DNA from: Casuarius casuarius
Taxonomy: Eukaryota > Chordata > Aves > Casuariiformes > Casuariidae
Direction: 5' to 3'
DNA length: 64,000 bases
Assembly: GCA_003342895.1 (NCBI GenBank)
Contig: PTFA01000365.1
Span: forward strand, 584,784-648,783
Of this stretch, positions 1-11,900 are shown one piece after another. Both the position numbers and the translations under genes were made by a program. Each line of letters opens with the position of its first letter. Positions within the stretch are counted from its first letter, which is position 1. A model generated the notes under the pieces. The model worked only from the letters and a program-made list of their open reading frames with translations, was not told where the DNA came from and made no database searches.

Positions 1-600
1 ACTTTATGTTACNAGAAAATTTTTCTTGTTAGATTCTTTGTGACATTTGATCCCATTTATTAAGATGATCTGGTACCCATGTTTTACGTCTTTAATCATC
101 TTTTAGAAGTCACGATACCATGAGGAAATAATTTCCATTTATGAAAATGAAATGAAATGAAATTTCCATTTATTCTTCTTTGAGATAAAAGCAGTCAAAC
201 ATGAAGGTTCACCATGCAGCTTTTACACTGAGGTAAGGATTCTCATAGCAAGTGGCATTTTGGTCTGTTTATGAAATAACCTTACTTTAAAGTAGTAATT
301 TATTGTTGAGAAGAAAGGAAACAATTACAACAGTCTCTCACTGTGGTACAAGTATATTCATGCTTTTTCTGCCTTCTGATTGCAAAGACAATATTTACAT
401 ATGCATACATATCATATCATGTAATTAGCTAGCGCGAGAACTGCAAATATTAAACATATAATGCACATGGATATTTTGTTGATATTTTAAACACTTGATG
501 ATCCAGAAATACAAAGATATGCATAAAAAAGCAGGTTGTCAGGTGTTTTCAGGGCTCATTTTCAGGAAGCTGGTTTCTGAATGTCTGCAAACATTAAGTG
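1..600. other. No feature recognised
   Basis: AT-rich sequence with a small tandem GAAAT-type motif near 146-160 (AAATGAAATGAAATGAAATTT). No coding or RNA gene seen. Confidence 0.6.
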
Positions 601-725
601 CCAGAAAATTTATTCCATTATCTCCTTTCTAATGAAGCCCTGTATCAACTGGACATGACAGAATAGGCCAGCTCTGGTATGTAATGTATTTTCTAATTCT
701 TTTCTCCCTAAAGAGCAGGTAAGGC

Positions 726-908
726 TCAGGGAACNCAGAGAGCAGCATTAGAAGTATCTCTACTTTCAGTAGTAAGTTGCATGTTGAGACGCTGACCGAG
801 AAGATTATCATAGTACACACGTTGTTGCCATTTAATTATTCCCTTTCCTGTAAAGAGTCTGGCTTTAATTAAATGGCAAAACAAAGTGAGAACTTCTCTC
901 CAAGCCAT
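726..908 (-). CDS. Possible terminal exon on minus strand, unidentified
   Basis: A 60-residue frame (MAWREVLTLFCHLIKARLFT and onward) ends at a stop near 726, with AATAAA on the minus strand at 614-609 about 110 bases later. The frame is open upstream of the Met, and an AG at the right spacing would match the phase 1 donor at 1140. The acceptor lacks a good pyrimidine tract. Weak support. Confidence 0.22.
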   Translation of the reverse strand: MAWREVLTLFCHLIKARLFTGKGIIKWQQRVYYDNLLGQRLNMQLTTESRDTSNAALXVP

Positions 909-987
909 TTTGAAGTGCTCACTTCCTTTTCTGTGTTCTGTGGCTTATTAGATTTGAATGAGTAATGGGGTGGTTTCATTTGTTTAG

Positions 988-1536
988 TTAAATTAAAGTG
1001 GTCAGTAACAATTTCCTGTCTACATAAACCATGGGCCTATTAATAATATTGGTGATGGCTGTAAATATGTTTTTTTGCAATACATAGGTTCTACTGCCAG
1101 CCTGCTGTATAGGGACTTTCCATAGCTTCTGGCACTTACCAGGTTCAGTCTCGCAATCAAAACGCCCACCAAGACAAACTTTATGCTTACCGGGCTGAGC
1201 TGACAAATTAGTGGTTAGAAAGGTACATTCAGAATTGAAAACACTAAAGCACTGTAGTTTATCTTCATGCCTGGAGGTACTGGTAGAGAGAGCAGAGAAT
1301 ACGTTTAGGATTGCCCTTAAAAAAATGGTTTTAGCTGGCATTAACTTTCGACTTCTGTTAATACAGCAGCATGGAGGAGATGCATTAAATAAAAAATTTG
1401 AACCAAAGTTTATCTTTCTTCTCACACAACCATTTAAGTAATTTACATTTGCAGGGTCAAGTTCAGATGTGGAACAAGCAGTTGAAACACCAACAAGGTC
1501 TTGCCAATGTCTAGGTTTGGCACTTGCATCTTTCAT
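988..1536 (-). CDS. Unidentified 182-aa minus-strand ORF, exon candidate
   Basis: The longest stop-free frame in the window outside PLEKHA1 and the N gap. For roughly 38% GC random DNA I estimate well under one ORF of this length per 64 kb. Reading inward, the exon could end at the donor CCTG|GTAAGTG (last exonic base 1140, phase 1), leaving about 130 codons. The translation contains CVRRKINFGSNFLFNASPPC and KHKVCLGGRFDCETEPG; it is Ser/Cys-rich, with no signal peptide, membrane span or family I recognise. The stop just upstream means it is not a simple complete gene unless ATG at 1536 is the start. It could be an exon of a fast-evolving gene, a pseudogene, or chance. Confidence 0.35.
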   Translation of the reverse strand: MKDASAKPRHWQDLVGVSTACSTSELDPANVNYLNGCVRRKINFGSNFLFNASPPCCCINRSRKLMPAKTIFLRAILNVFSALSTSTSRHEDKLQCFSVFNSECTFLTTNLSAQPGKHKVCLGGRFDCETEPGKCQKLWKVPIQQAGSRTYVLQKNIFTAITNIINRPMVYVDRKLLLTTLI

Positions 1537-2365
1537 TTGGGGTGGCAGAGTGCTTCAGAAATTGTTTTTTACTTTACTGACACCTCTTTCCCAGTGATTC
1601 TGGAAGGAATGGCAATACTTACCAGGGAATCTCTTTACTTTTCATGGAAACGCACTCTTGTTTAACTACATACAGCAATCTTGCAGAACCCGATGATTCT
1701 GGATGAGAAGTCTAGGGTGACTCATCCATTTGAAACAACAGAAAAAAAATTTAGGGAAATCAGATACACTCATGCAAGCCTTGGCATGAGATTTAGTATT
1801 TTCACTCCTGCTGAAAATGGCACAGGGAATTTTATCAACTATGTAGAGTGCACAGCTTCCTCAGAAACCTTCCAATACACCGTCTCCTCTTAGCACAACA
1901 GTAGGCCTTTTTCAGCATAAAAATAGGGAGAAGAACATCATCTGAGAGTGCACTTATTGCTTTATATCTCAGAGGTCTCAAATCCAAGCAATAGGACATC
2001 AAGTCCTAGTTAAATCATGCTTCCTGAGGCCTTTGTCACACACCGAACAGCAATGCTACTTAACATAGCACTGCCTCTGAAAAAAGCCTAGTGTAATCAN
2101 GGGCTACAGTCTCCCAGTCTAAATTGCAATTACTAGTTGACACAAACAGTATTTAGTAGTTGGCTTTCTAANACACATTACAGATTTTTACTGAATTTTA
2201 TTCATTACTTTTTCAGAGAGTCAAACGCACAGACCCAGCTTTATCTTTCTTTGCTGCTGAGCATAGTCCTGTCAGCCTGAGACTGGAGTGGGAATTTAAA
2301 TTTGAAATAAAAGCACAGTGCTTTATAGATGGGAAATAGAGACAGTTCAGTATTGATCAACTCAC

Positions 2366-2555
2366 CCTGAAGCCTGGAGTCACACAATCCTCTTGCAAAA
2401 GCCAAGTAAGCATTTAGAAAAGGATGTGTTCTACCAGTTATTCTTGCGATGTCTAAACACCGATGTGGTGTTTGTGGCAAGTAAATGCTTACTGTACATA
2501 AAAGAGCTTGAACTCTGATATGAGGTGTAAAAAATTCGNAAAAACATGCCATAGT
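2366..2555 (-). CDS. Exon-like minus-strand segment, unidentified
   Basis: Read on the minus strand, an acceptor TTCACAG precedes ACTATGGC and a strong donor CTTCAGG|GTGAGT closes 190 bases, phase 0 to phase 1. The frame is open throughout and reads VQALLCTVSIYLPQTPHRCL then DIARITGRTHPFLNAYLAFA, an amphipathic, helix-rich pattern like an ARM/HEAT-type repeat. One N lies in the exon. I do not recognise the family. A neighbouring minus-strand ORF at 988-1536 could be the next exon. Confidence 0.35.
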
Positions 2556-2854
2556 CTGTGAATTTTAAAATCTGTTGCAGACACATGGCACCACAGAAAC
2601 ATCGGGCTTGTTGCCACACCTATTGCATCGATGACAAAACTGCTATCTCTGCATTTTTATTGTTCAGTTTCGATGGCAAATACAATGACTTTGCCATTAG
2701 TAGACATACACAAGGACATGTCAGCATATAACACTTTAAAAATCTGTATCAACATCTAGTAGTTTGTTCAAAGATCTGATGCAAACAAACCGCTGATGTG
2801 TTTTTGGTAACCTTACTTCTTCAGTCTTTGCCCATTTATGTTTACATCTACATA

Positions 2855-3191
2855 TGACCATTAACTAACTTAGCTCTTTCTAGAAGTTGCAGTGTTTAAA
2901 GTGTCACAGTTACTTAGGTGATCAATAATCATCAGTTCTCTAAATAAAATAATTTGTGCATCAATGGCAATATTTTTGCAATATTTTAAAATTTACATTT
3001 TTATATTTTATTTTTATTTTACTTTTTTATTTTTTATATTTATATATTTTATAACTTATAAAAAACTGACCATTAACTAACTTAGCTCTTTCTAGGAGTT
3101 GCAGAGTGTTTAAAGTGTCACAGTTAGCTAGGTGATCAATAATCATCAGTTCTCTAAATAAAATAATTTGTGCATCAATGCCAATATTTTT
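2855..3191. repeat. Tandem duplication, 123/125 bp copies 212 bp apart
   Basis: 2855-2977 and 3067-3191 match with only a few substitutions and one 2-nt indel. They are separated by 89 bases of very AT-rich sequence (TTTTATTTTT type). The copies overlap the exon-like ORF on the minus strand. Confidence 0.9.
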
Positions 3192-3242
3192 CATAATTAA
3201 CACCTGAGCATGAACAACCTCCATGCAAATGGCTTCATCCAA
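3027..3242 (-). pseudogene. Exon-like minus-strand ORF with a duplicated 3' part
   Basis: The minus-strand frame reads LDEAICMEVVHAQVLIMKNI then GIDAQIILFRELMIIDHLAN and CDTLNTLQLLERAKLVNG, which looks like alpha-helical coding sequence. No good acceptor precedes it and no strong donor follows. A 123-125 bp part is repeated at 2855-2977 with a 2-nt deletion that breaks this frame. An exon of a decaying gene is plausible; family not recognised. Confidence 0.3.
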
Positions 3243-3689
3243 AGGTCAGTTTTGGAGTTTTCGAGTTCCCTTAATTTTTACTGAAACTGATGACAAAAAC
3301 AGATGCTTAGCACTTCAAAAAAAATTTTCTTGTCATGTAGAATGAAGCCCTAATGGAAAATATTTATTGGCTATCTCAGCCAAGTAACTCACTAACNCAA
3401 GATTTTCAAATTTGTTTCAGCTTAGAAAAAAGTAACATTACTTCTGTGGAAGGAAAGACATATGCTAAACATATATTTCAAACACTTTAAAAAAAAAGAA
3501 GCATATTTCTTCCCTTAATCATACTTCCTAATGCAGATAACGCCAAACCCTTGCAAAGAAAGGAAGTCACAGAAATTATGCTGTTACACATGAACGAGCA
3601 GGTTGCGTGGGTGTAACTGAAATCAGAACTTACACTAATAAATGCTAGTTATATAATGTCTCTCATCTGAGGATCCCAAAGTTGAGCAA

Positions 3690-3850
3690 TAGAGATGGGC
3701 AAGTATTTTATAGTTTTATAGATGAAGGTACAGGGAAATTTAATTAGTTAAGTGTCTTGGTTGAGGTCAGACACAAGGCTAATGAAGAGCAGGAATGGTA
3801 CCTTTGTGCTGTGACTTGTAGACCTGTGGTCTAACCACTAGACAAAAAGG
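3690..3850 (-). mobile_element. MIR-like SINE relic
   Basis: Text resembling the reverse strand of MIR: TTTATAGATGAAGGTACAGG, then TTAAGTGTCTTGGTTGAGGTC, then TGTGGTCTAACCACTAGAC. The order matches the MIR core and 5' part in reverse. Heavily mutated, hence ancient. Confidence 0.65.
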
Positions 3851-5794
3851 GCATATTAAAATTTACAATGGTATTAGAAAAGATTACGCTTACCAGCAAA
3901 ATACCAAGTTCCTGTGAAATCATATGAATAGATTGTGTGGCTTTAGTTTTATGGGCTCTCTTTTGCAAAAAGTTATTTAAGAGACTGTGGTTCATCTATG
4001 TGCATGTATGCCATGACTCTTGAATTGTTACTCAGAAGTCAAATGTGTTTCTTTTCACCTTGTCCGCAAAACTCAGATTTCAAGTATACATTACACATTG
4101 TCTNCTTCATGTCAGGAAAACAAAGTGCCCAGAGTTACCCCTTCCTCATTTAAAAAGAAACTGTCTTCTTGCTGAGAGTTCAAAGAAATGATACTGTAGC
4201 TATTTTCCCAAAACAAATACTTAGACAGAAGTCATTTTAGAATTTTAAATTGCTAATAAATTAGATCAATTCCTCCAATATTAATTCTAGTTTTGGTTTT
4301 TGGTGTAGGTTCTGAGAGCATGGATACCGTCAGTTCCAATCTATGTGACATATGCTCTTCTTCCATCTTCTTGAGTACATAAGGACTAGCGTTTCCTCTG
4401 CTGAAGAACTGATTTTAGCACCTGATAGGATTGGTGGAGTGGGAACAATCAGTTTAGCCAACTAATCATGTTTGTCACAGTGTGAAAATAAACAACTACA
4501 GCCTTTCCTCATGTCATGCTCATTTCAAGATTAAATTTGATTAACAGCCTGTTTCCATTACCCATAGGTTCTTGCTGAAAATTAGCAATTTCCTCTTTAT
4601 TAGACATGGGCTCGGATGACAAAATCTGGCTCTAGATAATAGGAAAAGAAAGTTTGGGGGTGTTCACATCTCAGCTTTCCCACAGTTCCACACATATTTT
4701 CTAATTTTTTTTAATTGAATAACATTTTCCAAGTGGGCTATAACTTTACGAAAACCATGAATGAGCATAATCTAGATAACTTGTGGAACTGTTTTTGTAA
4801 ATCTTTGAGTTTTATATGCCACTCTGTGCCCTCTCTGACCCTCCATCCTACATCCCTTCCTCCTATCATACTTCTACACTTGGTGTTTTAGTACGCAACA
4901 TTTGGCAGCCTCTGTTATCTACAAATACAAGTTCTTCTGTGGCCACCCAAGTAACTCTGCCTCCCCCAGGATGGACAAAATATAGTGTGTTTGAGAGCTC
5001 TGTCACTGATGAGATTAGATCAGAACATCTCTCCAGGGCATGGGACCCTTGTTTGGATGCCCCTTTGCACCACATAAAGCATCTAGCTGGACCAGCACTA
5101 GGCTTCCTATCTCTCTGAGGAAGGACTGAACTCACAGGATCATGGAGGCCCTGTCCCACTGCCTTACAAGAGCTCCTTTGTGAATGCGCTGCTGCAGGCA
5201 TGTCAGAAAAAAAGAGCTGGGAACAGGAAGGAANTGCTGGGGCTGGGTTGTTGAGCGCCAGGGAGACTCCAAGATAGCATTGTGGCCCATGGGACAGCTT
5301 GGGCAGACAGCTAGCAGTTGTTTAATTTATTCACTAAGCCTTTTGAGCCCCCAGAATAACCCAACAGCATGAAGATGTAAGAGAAGCTTAAAGCCTAGCA
5401 TGAACTCTCCCATGTCTCTTGGTGTTTAGTCAGGTAAGTAAATAAATCAGGTGCAAGGGATCTCATTTAATACCATTACATCAACACACCAGATATAAAT
5501 TATTCTTTCCAGTATGACTCTATTCCAAAATTTCTGTATTACAGTGAGTGAAAATATAGATGTGTTTATACTGTGCAATGCAATGATATATAGAGAGACT
5601 GGTTCAGGCCACAAAAGTTGCAGCAGTGCAGCNTTGTACCTGGGTTATGATTAATTCTGCTTTCAGTGTCTCATGCATCAGGTATCAATCCCTTTCCCTT
5701 GTTCTTCAGTAATCTGCTTTAACAATGCAAGGCAGAGACACTGTGAGACATTTTAGGCAGATATAAAGGACACATTATTTATTTAGAATAAATG

Positions 5795-5985
5795 AAACAT
5801 TGTGGTTTAATGGAGTGTGCACAGGACTTCAAGTCAGAGAGCAGGTTCTAGAGTTCTGGACTTCAGTGGAGTTGCTCTATATTCAGAGTTTTCAAATGAA
5901 AATCAGTATTGACTCACTAGCAATTTAAAAACTCATCCTGGCTCTACCACTGATGCAGCTACTGGTCACATTGCAAAGTTTTGCC
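5795..5985 (+). mobile_element. MIR-like SINE relic, interrupted
   Basis: GTGGTTTAATGGAGTGTGCA followed by CAGGACTTCAAGTCAGAGAG resembles the MIR 5' end. After an unrelated stretch of about 80 bases, CTGGCTCTACCACTGATGC continues it. Direct orientation. Confidence 0.6.
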
Positions 5986-8900
5986 TAACTCTTCCACCAT
6001 TAGACACCAACCCTTGGAAACGGGGTCAACTCTAAAAGAGATACTTATTCCTGCTGCAACTCTAGACACAGGGCTCACAACATTTCATTTCCAGACGAGC
6101 AAGAATCCTTGCCAGCAGAAGCTGCAGTATGGCTGCCTTCTGAGCAACCCTTTGCAAAACCCAAGGATGGGGGCACTGAAGGATATGTCACAACAATGTT
6201 TTGGCCTGCCTAAAATCCAGGCAGTATGGCAAACAACACTGTGCCAGCCTTCACACGGGTCCCCAAGGCTGCTTTTGCTAGGCGCTGGGCATACTTCACG
6301 TGAATATAGATCAGGAATGTTTTAAGAATGGATTTAATTTTACTTTAACTTTAGTGTTGCGCTTTGTGAACAGTGTCCCTCCAAGATCTCACTGTACACT
6401 CCAGCAATCCCACCACCAAAGGGTGCTTACTGCAATGGTTAGAGATAAAAGGGAGTATCAGAATGAAACCATATCACTGGGGAATAGTTACTTAGCGATG
6501 GGAAAAACATGTGTCTGTGAAGACTTCCCTTGACTTTAACATACNTATTCTGCTTGTTATAAAATCTCTTTTTATACAACTTGACCTAACAACATCTGCA
6601 AAGTTCTTGCCTTTTTGAAACAGCTATGAATAGGTTGCTGTTTATTTCTTATTAAGCCCCACTGGTTTATCATTCTGGTCAGCCTTTCATTCCTGTAAAT
6701 ACATTTGCTCTAAAGAGTCTCAGTATTTAAAATATATATTTCTTAGTAATGTTGAGGTCAGGAGAACATTATTCCAAAGACCATGTGCATGACTCTACAG
6801 CATAAAATTTATTTTTTGTCTGCTAGAAAAAGGTAGTGTGCTTGCACTAACCCAGAAGTTAGAAAGAAAATGTAAGATAGCTAATGTAATTTGCAATCAT
6901 TTCTGTAAAACTACTAACAGTTAACAATTGACTGAGTATTTAGGTCTGAACTTTTCCTAGAAACAGTTCAATAAAATCCTTTTTCAGTTATTAAATTTTG
7001 TAATTGAAACATTGACATATTTTAGGAAATCCAAAAGATTATCTTTTAGCAGATAAATCCTATAGGTAGTATGCTGCCAAGTTCACACACATCATTTTTC
7101 ACATATTCTAACACAGAAACCAATACTAAAGCAAAACTAAGACTAAAAAGATGTTTCAGCAGAATTCAGAACCCGTTTGATCGGCTAATTGCAATCAAAT
7201 TTTCAAGAGCCTAAAAAGTCCTAAATCTTATCTGTATCATAAATATTGGCAGAAGGGTAGACTGGAGGGACTTCTGTTAGGACTCTGACTGAGGGAAAGA
7301 TGCACAGAGCTTGGCTGAGATCCTGTCGCTTTAGGCTAGCTGGCCGTCAGCACATGCACACCTCTGGACCCGCCTCAGCGCTCCTCTCTGGTGGCGGGGA
7401 CTGCTAAGAGGACATGGGAAGGAGCTGGGACTCCTGCAGTGGGTGGCGATAAGGGTCAGGCACAAATCCATAAACTTGGTAATTTCGCTGCTCAGAGAAC
7501 AACCTGTGTCTTTGCAAAATTTTCACTTAAGGCTTTGATCTAGTAGATCCACTCCAAATTAATTTTGATTTCTGCAGTGGCACCAAGTAACCCTGAAAAA
7601 CTGCATTATAAGGTGAGCTGAAGATGGTACCTGAGGNGGGATACACGCTGGGATCAGCAGGTAGCTGTTCCAAGGGCTCAAGGGATTAGTTAATGCAACA
7701 TACTTTCTCAGCCCCCAGTTTATGGGCCATTCCACAGGTTTCTGTTCCAGCTGCCATAAAGCAGAGCAACCACATCACTTCTCCAACTGATATTGGACCA
7801 ATTTTGGCTTGATGACCTACGATCTGAAGAGGTGAAAAAAGGGTTGCCTCTTCTCTGCACAGCTGCACTTTGATCTTATTATGATTCTATCTGTATTTCT
7901 AGAAATCTAGACATTTCCAGAAATAACCTACTGTGTAATCTGTTCATTGCTCGTTACCAACCTCACTAGTTTATACCACTCGACTTGTTTGTTAAAATTA
8001 GTAAAACATTATGTAAAGGCTAAAATAGTTTTCATCAGTTGTAATTTTGTCATTTACTTGTTGTGTTAAGTGAGCTAAGTTAAAGGATGTTTTAACAAAC
8101 ACAAACTCAATTAACCTTCCCAAAAAGATCAGTGTGCAAGTGTCGGAAATTGCAAGAAACATGATGTAGCTGCTAAGAGAATGCAGACAGATCTCAGAAA
8201 TATTTCTGTATTTGTAAACAAACAGCAGAACACCCAAATCAGGCCAGCCTNTTGGAAAAAATCTATGTCATAAGCTCCATCAAATGAAAGAAAACAGTCA
8301 GATTACATAGCAGCAGTACTTGTAGTTTTCTTTATCTTTGGGTCACCAGCCATGCTGGTGTTANGAGGCTATCTAGGGGAGTTGAACTAAGATGACTGCT
8401 TTAAGTTCCACTAAGACTTATTTTAGCATTACCATCTCAAGGAGACTACCCAATCCTTTTTTTTTCCTGTTTTCTTCCTGATTACTTCCTCTGTTTTTAT
8501 GTCTGTTCCATAATTTCCCTTCATTTTTTACTTCTTCCACATACATCCCTGTTCCCTTCCTTTGCTCTTTTATTTTCCTATTTCCATTTACTTTTTTCCT
8601 GCCAGCTCTCTAACTTTCCCAGTGCTCAACATTTTTTCTCCTGAAAACTAAGTCCCTAATCCACCCCTGTTATTTGCACACACATTCATTCAAGCAGTTG
8701 AGTTTACTATGCCACTTCTCATTCACTGAATTATATTCCCTGGCTGCAAGCAGGCCCATAGCCTACTGCAAACAGAAAATAAAATGAAGATATTTTAAGC
8801 TACTCTTTCATGTGGCTGAGTTAACTTATTAGACACAATAACTTGATCAGTTGCAATTGTCTAGCCATANCTTTAATTCTGCTGAGTAATAGTCCCCTTA

Positions 8901-11900
8901 CAGTACAGCCCCATTCATTTCAGTCGGTTGTAGACTGTAAGTGCCATATGGTTTGGGTCTATGTCNATTTTATGGTATTGAGGAAATAAACATTTACAAT
9001 AACATATTATAATTTGAGGCCTTGTTTTATTCATAGCGATGGTGTTTGGATGTGAGCTTCAGGGCTGAAATATTTTCAAATTTGGCAAACAGAAGTCCTT
9101 TTTGCACATCTGACCTTTCATCAATCTGGATTTACTGTGGTGATTTAATAATGTCAGTGTATTTGTGAGCAAGTGTGCAGCCAGGGAATTTGCGTTCACC
9201 TTGCATGCCTAAAAGCGGTGACCTGGAATCATATCATTGTATCATATTTCTTTCATGGAGTCTCACGATGACCCCAGACCTTCCTGTGTACCTGACTGGT
9301 GCAGCGCTGCTGGAACAGCATTGTAGATTGCCAGTAACTGGTGAGTTACCAGTCACATTCTCCAGCTGTCTCCCAGACGCCCTGCCTCTGGGTTAGTGCC
9401 ACTGACTTGTATCCAGTTGCCTCAGTCTTCCCTGCCAGTAATTCACCCCCCTCCCTGCTTGCAGTGATTCATTACTGTCCACAGCAAAAAAGTATGAGCA
9501 GCACTGAATCACAATCAGCAGTAACTTCTGTTGACCCCATTTACAGCTTGCAATATAAACATATGTGGCAGACCAAAGTGGACTTGGAAAGCCCAAGTTT
9601 TCTTTAAACGAGTATATCACAGGACCCTGGAAAGGCAGATTTGTTTGTGTGCTGTTCATGCCAACGTGTCTCTGCGTGTTGTGCTGCATTCCAGAAGGAA
9701 CCTGGTTTTCTGCAGAGAAAGAAGACAGAGCGGGAGCTGGAGCTGTGTGGGAAGCCTGGCTGNTAAGGTTGTAGTTGTAGTTCCCTTATCTGATAAAGTG
9801 GTATCTGAGTTCCCCTATGACAGAACAANTTTTTCAGTCTTTATTTTAGCAAAGTTGTTTTGTAATTGTAAATTCAGTTCTTTACCTTGCAATCTGAGAT
9901 GATTTTAAACCTCNTTCTGTTTTTTGAAGTAAGTCAGAAAAATTAAAGTTGTACTGATGAACAGGGGAGGCAGTAAGTAACAAAAGCCAAATTTCAGGCT
10001 TCAGGCAACCTGCATGAGCCTAAGGTCTCCCTAATGAATAAAATGAAGCCAGGCGGAGGCAAGTTGATGGGGTTATAACAGCCAAGGACATATAACCCCA
10101 AATTGTTCCTTTACAAAGAAAAAAAAAAAGCAGTACNGTTTTGCCTCTGTGGGTGAGAAACCATCCAGGTAAGGCGGANCCCCTTGCTCTACAAAGGAGT
10201 GACTGAGCCCCGGCCTCCCCTTAACAGCTTCTGCAGGGACTGTATGGGAGCTATAAGCACAATGTGCTATGCTTACTGCAGGCTGCTCAGCACTGCAAGC
10301 AGAGGCCAGCCCAGCCCTGCCAGATGTTCCTAGAGACACCCCCATTAGAGACTGCAACCGCCAGGACAGAGAGGAGCTTGGCAAAGGATGCTGCTGCACT
10401 CTTCCCTCAAGTTCGAACCTTGCTATTAAGACAAAGCCTTTGGGGAATTTTGGAAGGTGTTTTTTTGTTTACTTAGCTTGCGGGAGTTTAATGTTTAATC
10501 ATTGCAGAGGAGTTAGCTGGTTAGTCATATAATTGTTAGCCACGATTTTTGCCTTATTTCCCTTTGTCCTTTGTTCTTCCTGATCTTAACCATTTCATTT
10601 TATAGAATAAATTGGCTGTCTATCACAGCGTGCTGGTTGTTGATTTCTCAGTAAGTGGCAGTTTTATAGCATTCATAAGAGTCTCTTAATTTAAACATCT
10701 CACATTAATGGCATAGGACCCAGGGGCAGTTGGCACTGAGATGGCTCTCTAACCTCAAAGGATATGAGGAGGATCATATTTTTGCCATTGGGCTTCCCCA
10801 GAAGGCAGGCACCAGTCTATTCTGGTACCCATCNCTATGAATATTGCCTCTCTTGCCGACCAAAGCACTATCTCAATACTGTTTTAAAGGTTCATTGAGG
10901 CAAAGAAATGTTGAAATTTCTCAGGCTCACACAGTGATGTTTGCTGATTGCTCAAATGAAAGAGGAGCAAGAGGAATAAATGAAAGTGTAATTTGAAACA
11001 AAGGAACCATTTGCAGTTAAGAGAATATGGAACTTCCTTCTATCCACTAGCCTCAAACTGTAAAATATTCTAAGAACCCTGATTTAGAGAAACAGACTGG
11101 TAGATAAAGGCACCATTACTTGCAACTACATATAGCATTCCCAGAGGGGATGTTCCTTAATGGCCAGGGTTGGGCATCAGGGCAGCTCCTCTGGGCTGCA
11201 CTGTAGACAGGAAAAGAAAGAAGTTTCAGCTCCAACTTCCACCTTCTCCTTCCCCCCACTCAGAGGAGGCTGCTAAGCCACCATGTGCTACACAAACTAT
11301 CTGTTCTATTTTGCCTACTGTCCCTTCTTCAGAAATGTTAGATTTGGCTGTGATCTGCCACTCTGAACCACACTGTTACACTTTTAACTGAGAGTCATTT
11401 TTTTTAAAGATTTTGATTACTTTTGCTGGTTAATAATTAATCCAAAACAGTACCATGAGATGCTTCTCTTAGGTTCTTATTTCTGAGCAAGAAAGATCCT
11501 TTTCTTACAAAGGTGTAACTAAATAACTACTACAAAAAGAAAGATATGCATCTTAATTGCCATCAAATGTTTATTTTCTCCCTTTTCCCTGCATCATCTC
11601 TATCTTACTGCATTCAAACCTTAATTCATCTTTGTGTGTAGTTGTTCATATGACATTATTTAAAATCTACAGAGGTATTTTCATAGTGTTAAGGTCATTC
11701 CCAGTCAGACAAATGGCCCATGCCATTACATATGCTTTTCAATCTTTCTAAGAGTGTGATAAGCCTACCAAATGATTGAAAGAATGTCATTTGTTTTATT
11801 TCCCCAAGACAAAATAGGATTGATAGAATCAGTTATCTTTTCATTATTCAGTCGCACTCAGTTATAAAAACAAAAAATACTGAAGCATTTCATAGCCTAG

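Noticed and set aside
4816..5201. Overlapping 100-aa + and 111-aa - ORFs in a GC-richer block
   Set aside because: Both strands are open by composition, with no splice signals or family resemblance; possibly an old repeat.
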